This document shows positions 13,801 through 25,800 of a stretch of DNA of 64,000 nucleotides, piece by piece. Below the pieces are notes generated by a model. It ran no database searches. It was not told the DNA's origin and worked only from the letters and a program-made list of their open reading frames with translations. This DNA comes from Argopecten irradians (lineage: Eukaryota > Mollusca > Bivalvia > Pectinida > Pectinidae): positions 30,819,540 through 30,883,539 of the forward strand of contig NC_091134.1 of the NCBI RefSeq assembly GCF_041381155.1. The letters are read 5' to 3'. Position numbers and translations under genes: made by a program. The first letter of the stretch is position 1; each line of letters opens with the position of its first letter.

Positions 13801-16800
13801 GATATAGTAACGTAAAGCCATGCTATCTAAAACAAAATTCTGCCTTCAGTTATTTTCAGAGTTCCACCTCCTCCAGAGAATAATGGAAGTGTGGGAAGAA
13901 AATGATCAGCAACAGTAAGTTTGTTACCTCATCACCATAGCTAAATTTGTTATTTTACCACTGCTGGTAGTCAGTATGGCGCTTAATATCTGTTGGGCAG
14001 AAGGCCTGTTAAGTCTACATATGGTGTAAATAAAAGTGGATACTTCATTCCTTAGTCATGAAAATTTTCCTGGTGATTTTCTGATTACAAAATGCCAAGT
14101 AAAATTTATATTCACACCACAGACTGTTTGAAGTCATGGTAAAAAAGAATACTTTCAAAAGTATAGAAAATTTAAGAGAAATAAGAAATATTTGAAATGG
14201 TGTTTGTTTCTTACAGAAGTCGAGAAAAGGGTAGACGACGAGGCTACATGGGTCACCTAACCAAGATGGCTAATGATGTGGTAGCTGTCCTAGAGAAGGG
14301 AGAAAACACTGATTTACTTAAGGATCAGATCAATGGTCTGTAGTGATTTCACAAACATAGCCATAGTTTGGATGAACTGTAAAAACATCCACAGTATTTT
14401 TTCTGTTAATCATTTGCATTATTGAAATAATAAAAAATTTCAAGAATTGTATCTGTACCTTATAATGTAATGAAGTGTGTTTAATGTGTAATCTCATTAT
14501 TTGAAATTCATTCTGACAAAATAAAAAGTAGTATTCTATGAAATTTAGAAACACATGATAAACTTTTCATTTCAGAACTGGGAGAGGAACACAGAGAAAA
14601 GTGGGAAGCTTTTGTGTCTGGGAGCTTATCAGATTTAAATAAGAGAAATACTATAGAATTAGTAAGTTGAATAAGAATTGTTTTTATTTTGAAAGTAATA
14701 GGCTGGATTTAGTTTGTCCCCAGATAAGTATCCTTTTAGTTTGATCTCTGAAGAAAGTTTAATAAGGTTGAAACTATGTATGTAGATTGAAATGTACACA
14801 TGATCAAAATTGATCAACAGCTGTTAGAAAGATCTTAGAATTTCAAAAAAGATTGATTTTTATTTGATAGAAAATAATTGTGTATAGGTATGGATTGACT
14901 CTGTATTTGAGAATTATTTAAGAACAAGAACTCCCAGTTGTCTTAGTATTAGATTGAGAATCGGTTTATGTATAGATACAAGGACTCCTGATCGTTTCTT
15001 TATTTCATTAAGAATGGTTTGTGTTTAGGTACGAGGACACCCGATAGCCTCCAGTAGTGATGACGAAGACCCTGACTTTAGAGACATTCCCTTCCCACAA
15101 GATGAAGCTATACAACAGGTATACTTTAATTTCTTATTTCTCAGTTATAATGTCAAATTTTCATCAAGTTGTCAAAAGGAAATTTTTAAGTTATTAGTCA
15201 AATTATAAAAATCATCAAAAATCAGTGCAAAATCAGAAACGAATGATCCTACATGAGTGACTTAGTTCATTTAATGAATTTCAATGACTTGATTCGGCCA
15301 TGTGCCTTTAAAGAAAGTAGTGTCAATTTATTGGAACTTGTTTGATATTGAGACATAGATTAAGGTAACAGTTTTATGTGATTAAACAATCTATGAAATA
15401 AAAATAACTATCATCTACAATGTTACTGGTCAGCTTCTGCTTTCTGCCAAACTGTTCGAAATGGGACATTCAGATTTTGCATGAAACATTCTATATGCAT
15501 TTAACATGTGGATGAGGAGCTACCATTTGAAAATGTTTAAGCGAAGATTAATTTTGATACGTGTTTTGCTTCATGCTTTTTCCATAATGTACAACTATGT
15601 GTAAATGCTATATTTATGCTGTAATATTGGTGCTGCATGTGAACTAGTGTTGAACCAATTTTTGATTTTAATCTATAATCATTCAGTGTTTGACACTAAC
15701 TTTTCTTATCAATTAGACAGCCGTTCTTCTTCGAATTTGATTCAGATAGACCTCCACCCATACAATTAGACCTGAAAATTATACTGAAAAACACAACCAC
15801 TACTGGGCACTGCAAAATCCGCAATAAAAATGTTTATGTTGTTATTTACTGATTTAAATCGATTGACTATACAGCTGCTTTTTGTTTCTGTTTGTAAAGA
15901 GCTGACTGTTCAGAAAATTTGATTATTGATGAAAAAAACAACAAAGATATTACTTGATTACAATTTTAATGATGATATAGATTTAGGTATCTCCAATAAT
16001 GACAAATATTTAGCAGCATCAGAGCTCTTAGCTGGACGATACATGGCATCATATCTTAACACATTTACCTTATATATTAATTATGTATCTCGTAGACGTC
16101 ATGGATTTTGACAGTATGACCTTATCTATTTCAAAATCACTGTTTCCTGTCACAGATGTTGCCCATTGCACATAATCAGGGCATGTCTTGATCAAACATC
16201 AACCATGAAAATGTTCTTTGTCATGAAACTTGAAACAATCTTTGCGTCTTTTCATACAATCTGCGATTCACCTGTTTATCTGCTGGTGTTGTTTAAACTT
16301 ATCTACCGGCACTTTCACACCAGTCAAACAGACATTTTGAATCACATCACAGTTAATGACACGCTTGAATCAGCGCAATGCCAGAAAGAGTTCAAATCAA
16401 ACGCACGCGTGATACAAAATAATATAATAGATTTACGTCAATGGTACAAGGACTGGAAAACACGATATGTTTTAGATTTTGTTTAATTGGGTTATTATGG
16501 TGAAGTGACTGTTACGACTTTCGGATAAAAAAAACTGAACAATTTTTAGATTAAAACAGATAAATTTCACGGTGGACTGGCGGACCACCAGCGTCGTAAC
16601 TTTAGGTAGACCGCTTAGATTCTTGCTAGACTCTGTCCAATGGACCAGCGTTAGTGTCGAACACTGTCATTCGATTATGATCTTACTGAAGAATGTTGAT
16701 TATTAAATGGGACACAACTTCTTTATCATGTAAAATTTATGTCTAAACCACATTTCAAAATGTTTTAAACTATAGATACATAATACATTAAAACCTGTCC

Positions 16801-19800
16801 TCAATCGATCACTGATTTGATTTTGTGACCGATTCCCAACACTTATGTGAAAAAAGAATATTTCCCTTCTCAGCCAAGAAAACTAAAGATGAATTAGTAT
16901 TATGATGAATTATAGTTGAAGTGCTTTTTCATTTACTTTCTCTGCAATAACTGGTGTTGTTCAGCAGATGATATACAGAAAGCACTTTATTGGGACAAAT
17001 TCTTACCAACAAAAAGTCACCAAGGTCTTAAATTATACATCTATGCATGTTTAAAGGATCACTACCTTTCTGAAGCGGCTTTTAGTTTTCAAAATTGGAA
17101 TGTAAAACGAGATCGATAATAAAGTTATTAGCTTACGGTTAATACTACATCTGTCATCACCTTCTGAACAAATCAATTTAAATAAACTAAATGTTAATTT
17201 TCATAAAGCTGGTCATATTATGTCTCCTGCTGTTGTCCTTATTACCGAGCATTAGTTGATTATCACTGCGCCAGATGGCAAAACAGCGAAGTGAATCTTC
17301 ACTGTAAAGATAGTTTACGCAGGAGATCTTGTATTTGTTTGGTATTGTAACCTCATCAGTACCAGTATATATTTCCTTATGTTATCAATATTTTTAGAAA
17401 CTTTATTTTTTTGTTCCCGAAAGGTAATGGTCCTTTAATGATTATACTTTATTTATATGAAAGCTAAAATCTGAACATGGAGCTTATTTTTTATGAAGCA
17501 TGGAGTTTGTGTGGTTGTGATATTGGGGAATATTATTTTGGAAGTAATATTAGCTTTAAATTTACTAAAATAGCTTTATAATATAATATATGAAATCAGA
17601 TGCAAGTGGTAATATAGTTTCTTCATATCTAGTTAACAATATATGGGTGAACAAAATTTTTGATTACGAATGATTTGAACGCTTTTTGTAGACTAGTAAA
17701 TACAAAAATGTGTTTATGGTGTTGATTGTTAACATTATGTTATGTACTAACTGGGGATTTGGTTGAGTGATAAACTTACTGTAGTAGGGATGTTTGATAG
17801 GTATGGGTGATTGCCAGCTTTGTGTAGTGATAAACTTACTGTAGTAGGGATGTTTGATAGGGATGAGTGATTGTTAGCTTTGTGTAGTGATAAACTTACT
17901 GTAGTAGGGATGTTTGATAGGGGTGGGTGATTGTTAGCTTTGTGTAGTGATAAACTTACTGTAGTAGGGATGTTTGATAGGGGTGGGTGATTGTTAGCTT
18001 TGTGTAGTGATAAACTTACTGTAGTAGGGATGTTTGATAGGGATGGGTGATTGTTAGCTTTGTGTAGTGATAAACTTACTGTAGTAGGGATGTTTGATAG
18101 GGATGAGTGATTGTTAGCTTTGTGTAGTGATAAACTTACTGTAGTAGGGATGTTTGATAGGGGTGGGTGATTATTAGCTTTGTGTAGTGATAAACTTACT
18201 GTAGTAGGGATGTTTGATAGGGATGGGTGATTGTTAGCTTTGTGTAGTGATAAACTTACTGTAGTAGGGATGTTTGATAGGGATGGGTGATTGTTAGCTT
18301 TGTGTAGTGATAAACTTATTGTAGTAGGGATGTTTGATAGGGATGAGTGATTGCCAGCTTTGTGTAGTATAGACAGGTGTGTCCACTCCTGGCATGGGTG
18401 GGTGGGTACACATTTGTTCGTGGCTGCTGATGTGCCGCCTGATTTATTATTCATCAGGCCTTCTCTGATTACCAGCTGCAACAAATGACCAGCAACTTCA
18501 TTGACCAATTTGGCTTTAACGAGGAAGAGTTCGCTGAACAGGAAGGCAAACTTGAGTGAGTAATTCATTTCTTAAACATCCCTAAAAATGTATAGGTAGC
18601 CAGAAGGTGTAGGTTTACTGTAGTGAATTTCTTTTTGGTTGGCATTATGCATTTTCTCAATAACCATAAAGTCTAGACAATTGATGTTGGGCTGTGGCTT
18701 GATCATTGGTATAGGTCAGAGTGGTAATATTTATAATGTTTACACATGAGTGACCACCAGTGGTAACAGAACACTTTGTCTAGTAATTAAATGTCTGAAA
18801 ACTTAATGATGCAGATTAGTTAGTAGGATAAATCAGAGCTTGATAAATTAAAAAAATATATCTGAAAATCATGAAAAAAAATGCAAAAATATGATTACCT
18901 AAATACAATGTAGATTGAGCTTTGCAGTACACCTGTGCATTAAAGTGTTCCTAAGGAATTACATTGACTCTTGATGTGTTATAAAACTTAACTTTTGTTA
19001 TCCTGAATTAGGTGTTGTATTTATGACAAATTGTATTACTTTCAGCTCACTTTTTACTGACAGGATATCTAGTATAGATTTTAACATACAAGCAAATGAG
19101 GATCATGTAAGTATGCAGTTGTCTTGTTTTTGTCCTGGTAATGGCCAACATGGCTTGTTTTATAATTATTTTTTGGATAGATTACTCGTAATGCATTAGT
19201 ATCAACCCAGAACACAGTGGTACAAATCACGACAAAAGATTTATGTGATGGTTTACGTTTCTGTAGGGAACATACAAGTCTTTCACAATCATGAAACAAA
19301 TACCACTCATAAAAATTAAATGGATATACTATACCATTTTACTATACCACTTTATGCTACACTTTAAAGTTTTGTGCTATTGATATCATCTTGATTTTAC
19401 AGGCGGCAAGTGCTTCAATGTTTGACCAAGCTTGTAATGAAAAAATTCAGCAGTTTGATGACAATGATGACAGTGACGAAGACATCTGGGAAGAGAAGGA
19501 GATCACTTACTCACCAAGTGCTCAGGCTAAAAGGCCAGGGTACGCATGCACACCACACAACTATCTTAATATCTGTGTTACAAAAGCTACAAGTACAGCA
19601 TCACTGAATAGAACACTTTTCATGTATGCAGTAATACTGAATTCTGTTACAATGATCTCCATCTGTCCCTTCCATTCAATAGAATGCCAAGATGAATGAA
19701 AATGTTTTGTTTGTCAAGGTTCTTTCTTCAAAGCTGAGAGTTTGCTTCTCAGATAGATGAATTTACAATGAAATGAGTTAGTTTCTCAGATAGATGAATT

Positions 19801-22800
19801 TACAACAAAATTTGAGTAAGTGAATGATTGTATTGTTTGCAGACGTTTGACAGAAACCTCCGGTGATGACAGTGATACCAGTACAGACAGCGAGGAGGAG
19901 CTTGCCTCACCCAAAAGGATTCTACAACAACCAAGTGAGAACATGGATGTTGACTCCAGTCAGGATGGTAGGCAACAGAGAAATCAACACTTATTCAAAA
20001 TTAGAAAAAAGTACTACAGATACAGAACTAGTATAAAGCATTTATGTCTTTTGTGAAAATACAGAGAGAAAAAAAAATTGCAAATGATATGTTGAGCTCA
20101 GTTGCCTTAAAGTTCATGAAATGTTGTTTTGTGGCATGCTGATAATCCCCCAGCATATATATCGCTTTTTGTCACTTTAGTAATGAAGAAATATTTACTC
20201 TATTGGATGTTGATGGAAAAAAATTGCAGTACAATTCCAAAGTTTGCTAAAACTGAGTTAAAATGTTGTTTTGCTCAGAAAATATGTGTTGTGGCATGCT
20301 TTTTAAATCCCTTAATTGAATCACTCATAGATGTTTGTCAATTTGGTTACCACCAACAAATAACAATTTTTGGAACACGTCAATACAGAAGTTTTCTTGA
20401 GAAGACTGAAGTTTATGTCTCAATCAAATCTAACTTCAGAACACCTTCCACGTTAAATATGCTTGCCTGCAACTGCTTTTTGGTCAAAAATGTTATATTA
20501 TGGTCACTACTGCTTAAAGCAGAACATCTATTTCTGTAAAACAACTCATGAAGCCTTGCGTCACATAGACTCCATGCAAATTTTCCCTGCCAAATTTAAG
20601 TTCTCTATTCAGTCAGCAAATCATATTACCAAAATGCAGAAATTCTTTATTGAAAGTGTATGCTAGAGATTAGTTTGCAGGTCAGAAAGTGACAGGTGAA
20701 TTACACTATTAGTGAAACAGAAATATATATCTTTGACTGGTCAAGCTGACACTCAATTCATCACACATTTAGTTGTTACTATCCATGCATCCTTCAGTGA
20801 TTTTGCTTTTAGAAATCAACCCTGATGTTTTTATAGACACATCCACTTTCGTGGTGCAATTCTTGTATTCTTTTTGATGTCTTGCATATATATTAATACA
20901 GAGGCTTTGAATTTGATATATATGATAAATTTCTGTTGTCCTTTGTACAGCATGGCAAGCTACTTTTGATGAAGAGTCAACTCCTGTTGCCATGGACACT
21001 TCACCATGGAACAACCCACAGCAACAACAGCAGGAACAGCCAAATCAAACTGATGGGGAGAACTGGGCAGAATTCACCAACAAAATTCCAGTGTCTTCAC
21101 AAAACGAGGACAACTGGGCAGATTTTAGTAACATCAATGATCTTAGCAGGTAATTCATAGGATTAAGATGTTATTTTAGGGATAAATGGAAAAAAAATAT
21201 TTGCAATTTGTTTGAAGAGGACACGGTCTGCTCCCCACAGTAAAATGCACTAGCTCATTTGCAAAAAATATAAAGATTATCTTTTGAGATTGGGATATTG
21301 CAAAATTTGTTTTTGTGAATAAGTCCTAATAGTTGAATTCACAAAGTGATTAACAGAAACACTGCAGCGCTAAGTTAGTTCTATTTCTGTTTAAAGTTCA
21401 GCTCCTGGACCTCGGAGCAGTTCACCAGTGGAGATGGATACTACAGATATCAACTCCAGACCTGCTGCATATTGTAAGTTTGAGCCAGTGATACATGCCC
21501 AGTGTTTTTTTTTGGTCGAATCTTCAGTCGAACTTCGGCTGTTTCCCCTAGCCAAAAAATGCCTTATTTTCCCAATTTTGAAATCAAATTTCCCAAAAAA
21601 AACTGATCAAATTCAGTGACTTTTGTGTTGATAATTTGTAACAGATTTTCATTCCTAAAATGTGGAAATATAGTCTTCATTACTTAAACAAATAATTTGG
21701 GATCAGAAACAATTTTTATTTCACAAAATGACAACAAAATCGAAATGAGCATAAACTGGGTCGCAAGGTGCACCTTCAGTTCAGAGACGTTTTACAGACT
21801 TTCAAGCTGATAAAAACAATAGTTAACTGCTTTTAAGTTATATTACAATGTTTCTAGAGTTAACTTACATTTTTAGTCGTCTAATTATAATTTTTTTCGA
21901 CATAATCAAGGAGTTTTTCTGTGTAAAACGATCTCTGTTCAAGGTAGGAAGTAGCACTTGGGATCTAATAATGGAGCCGGAATCTGGTTTCCGGAATTCA
22001 GGAATTTAGAAAAAATGTAAAAGTGAAACGAAAAAAAAAAGTTTTAAAAATGCAAAAAGTGCTGAAAATTTATTGTTTTATTTTTCTTCTAATTATATAA
22101 GTAAAATATCTTGTGAAATAGCATTAGAAATTTTTATTAGATAATTCTCAAGTTTTTGATTTTCAATTTTCTAATAAGTACAGAACTGCGAAAAAAAATA
22201 TGGTATTTTTTGAGGGCAATGGAATTTAATTTTGGGCAATTGCAAGGTAATAATTGGGCTCTACTTGCCTGGGGCAAGTAGTTTTGAAAATTTTTTACAC
22301 CCCTGAAATTTTTTCCAATTTCTTCCAAATTCCGAGTTATTTTCCCAATTGAAAAGCATGGGCTGTTGAAAATAGTAAGTGAAAAAAACACTGATACCTT
22401 TGTAGTATCCTATCAGCCAATACAGTCACACTTTCAAATCCTCCAGTATCGTATGTATTATGTGATGTATATTGCTTTTCTACCTGTTCATATTTTCATA
22501 ATTTACCAGTAAGATATAACCAGTATTTCTCTAGAATACATGTTTGTTAATGCTTTGTCTTTCATATTTGGTAATAAATACTATGTGTGTGTGATATTTG
22601 GTTGTTATGTGTGTGTGATGTTTGGTTGTTATTTCTATGTGTGTGTGATATTTGGTTATTATTTCTATGTGTGTGTGATATTTGGTTGTTATTTCTATGT
22701 GTGTGTGATATTTGGTTATTATTTCTATGTGTGTGTGATATTTGGTTGTAAATCCTATGTCTGTGTGTGATATTTGGTTATTATTTCTATGTGTGTGTGA

Positions 22801-25800
22801 TATTTGGTTATTATTTCTATGTGTGTGTGATATTTGGTTATTATTTCTATGTGTGTGTGATCTTTGGTTGTTATTTCTATGTGTGTGTGATATTTGGTTG
22901 TTATTTCTATGTGTGTGTGATCTTTGGTTATTATTTCTATGTGTGTGTGATATTTGGTTGTTATTTCTATGTGTGTGTGATATTTGGTTATTATTTCTAT
23001 GTGTGTGTGATATTTGGTAGTTATTTTTATGTGTGTGTGTGATCTTTGGTTGTTATTTCTATGTGTGTGTGATATTTGGTTGTTATTTCTATGTGTGTGT
23101 GATATTTGGTTGTTATTTCTATGTGTGTGTGATATTTGGTTGTTATTTCTATGTGTGTGTGATCTTTGGTTATTATTTCTATGTGTGTGTGATATTTGGT
23201 TGTTATTTCTATGTGTGTGTGATATTTGGTTGTTATTTCTATGTGTGTGTGATATTTGGTTGTTATTTCTATGTGTGTGTGATATTTGGTTGTTATTTCT
23301 ATGTGTGTGTGATATTTGGTTGTTATTTCTATGTGTGTGTGATATTTGGTTATTATTTCTATGTGTGTGTGATCTTTGGTTGTTATTTCTATGTGTGTGT
23401 GATATTTGGTTGTTATTTCTATGTGTGTGTGATCTTTGGTTGCTATTTCTATGTGTGTGTGATATTTGGTTGTAAATCCTATGTCTGTGTGTGATCTTTG
23501 GTTGTTATTTCTATGTGTGTGTGATATTTGGTTGCTATTTCTATTTTATGTGTGTGTGATATTTGGTTGTTATTTCTATGTGTGTGTGATATTTGGTTGT
23601 TATTTCTATGTGTGTGTGATATTTGGTTGTTATTTCTATGTGTGTGTGATCTTTGGTTGTTATTTCTATGTGTGTGTGATATTAGGTTGCTATTTCTATG
23701 TGTGTGTGATATTTGGTTATTATTTCTATGTGTGTGTGATATTTGGTTGTTATTTCTATGTGTGTGTGATATTTGGTTATTATTTCTATGTGTGTGTGAT
23801 ATTTGGTTGTTATTTCTATGTGTGTGTGATATTTGGTTATTATTTCTATGTGTGTGTGATATTTGGTTGTTATTTCTATGTGTGTGTGATATTTGGTTAT
23901 TATTTCTATGTGTGTGTGATATTTGGTTGTAAATCCTATGTCTGTGTGGTCTTTGGTTGTTATTTGTATGCTTTCTTACTTCAGTGGCCAGAAGTGCCCC
24001 CGCAGACCTTGCCTCATCGGTAGATCAAGTTAGCAGTGACATTAAGACCGAAGATCTCGAGGTGGAGTCATCAGCGGAGCATGTCCAAGGCAGCGAAGTT
24101 ACTTCCACATCTGATATTGTTTCTTCACCACGCTCTCCAACTACCCAACGCTCACAATTATCCTCATCTAGCGACGCAACTCCAGAGTCCTCCAGTCAGA
24201 AAAACACTGGTAACAGGTAAATCATAGTTTATCACTTCAAGAAATATATCAATTTAAATTATGATAAAGCCTAAAAATTTTCTTTCGTCTTTGAAAATAG
24301 TCTTTCATTTCAAAAGATGATGATAACTAGGGCTGAAGTGATTATTCAAATAATCGGAGGCGATTAGATTAATGAAACTAATCGCTAATAATCGATTAAA
24401 GATTTTATTAATCGTTAATCATAACATGCATAGCTAGTGCATATTATTAAAGCTGACTAAACACGTTGACAGATCATGGATTTCTGAGGAAGCCATTCCG
24501 ACTGTAGTTTCATCTCTTTATGTACACGTTTTGAACTGAACAAAGCATACGAGGGGTGTTCCAAAATTATTGTTACTTCGGTGATTTCTCTTTGATAGAA
24601 GTAATTCTGATCATTTTACTTTGCCCTGTCCCTCGAAGTACTCCCCCTCTGCATTTATGCATCGTTTCAACCGATCGATCCACTTTTGGAAACAGTTTTC
24701 GTACTCTTGAATAGGTATACTCATAAGATACTGGTAAATGGCAGAGCCAAGGGCATTTCTTGATTTATATTTTGTTCCAGACAGGTACAATTTTAGTTTG
24801 GGGAACAAGAAAAAGTCACAGGGGGCCAAGTCTGGTGAACATACAGGGTGGGGGGAGGACAGTGACCTTTTCTGCCTTCAAAAACTCTGTTACAATGCGC
24901 GCCTTGTGTGCTGGCGCATTGTCATGTAAGAGCCTGAGGTACTTCAATCCTGTCTGTTGGCGGCGGCGGCGTTTGTAGACTTTCTTAAGTTTTCGAAGTA
25001 CAACGTCTCTATAATACTTTGCTGTGACAGTTTTGCCTTTTGGAACAGGGATTTGAATGAATGGACCCTTGTTATCAAAGAATATGACATACAAAACCTT
25101 CCTCACGGTGCGTATTCTTTTAGCAATGCTTGGGCGCCTGGCGTTTTTGTTTGCCCAGATTCGATTAGAGCATTTTCTTTTGGGTTCGAAAAAATACACC
25201 CATGTTTCATCACCTGTGACCAAATTATCAAAAGCCTTTTTGCTGTATTTTGGGTATTTCTTCAATAAGGATTTGGCCTTGTCAACCCGGGACCTCTTTT
25301 GGTTGTCAGTTAGTAAATGGGGGTATCCAACTGGCATTGATCTTGCGCAGCTCAAGATGTTTCTTTGAAATGCAATGAATAGGTGCTAAAGACAAGCCTG
25401 TCATTTTAGCTTACTGCCGGACAGTGTACCTTGCATCTTTTTCAAGGATTTGCCGAATTAGTTCAATGTTATGCTTTGTTGTTGTTGCAGGGCGACCTGT
25501 GTGGGCAGCATCTTTAAGCTGCTGGTTTCCCGACTTAAATCGAGCAACCCACCTACAAATAGTCATATATGACATTTGACCCTTACCATATATATCACAC
25601 ACCTCACGATGAATATCCACCGGCTTTAAGCCAAGTAGAGACCTACCTTTGATATAGGCCCTAATTTCAATTACGTTTTCAACTCTCTTGCCAACCATAT
25701 TTGTATAGAGTGTAACGAGTGCGCTACAAACAATGTACACAGCACCAAGGTCAGTGTAATTGTGAGCGAGATATTTACTTATATCACGCTTCAGATATCA

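Noticed and set aside
16166..16486. 106-codon plus-strand frame inside the hAT-like element
   Set aside because: I could not recognise any transposase or BED-finger motif; it is probably chance in AT-rich DNA.
17761..18370. Regular 60-bp and 30-bp arrays as CRISPR-like
   Set aside because: There are no unique spacers between units and the genome is a spliced eukaryotic one.
17747..18568. 273-codon minus-strand open frame with 20-residue repeats
   Set aside because: It is produced by the 60-bp minisatellite (60 = 3 x 20). It overlaps a genuine plus-strand PPP6R exon at its start and matches no known protein.
22540..24023. Several overlapping plus-strand frames of up to 185 codons reading [10 protein letters not shown] / [10 protein letters not shown]
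   Set aside because: They are frames of the 30-bp minisatellite. More than one frame is open at once, and the one reaching the exon at 23985 reads it out of frame.
24738..25368. Plus-strand frames of 63-103 codons opposite the mariner
   Set aside because: They are antisense shadows of the minus-strand transposase, whose catalytic motifs are unmistakable.
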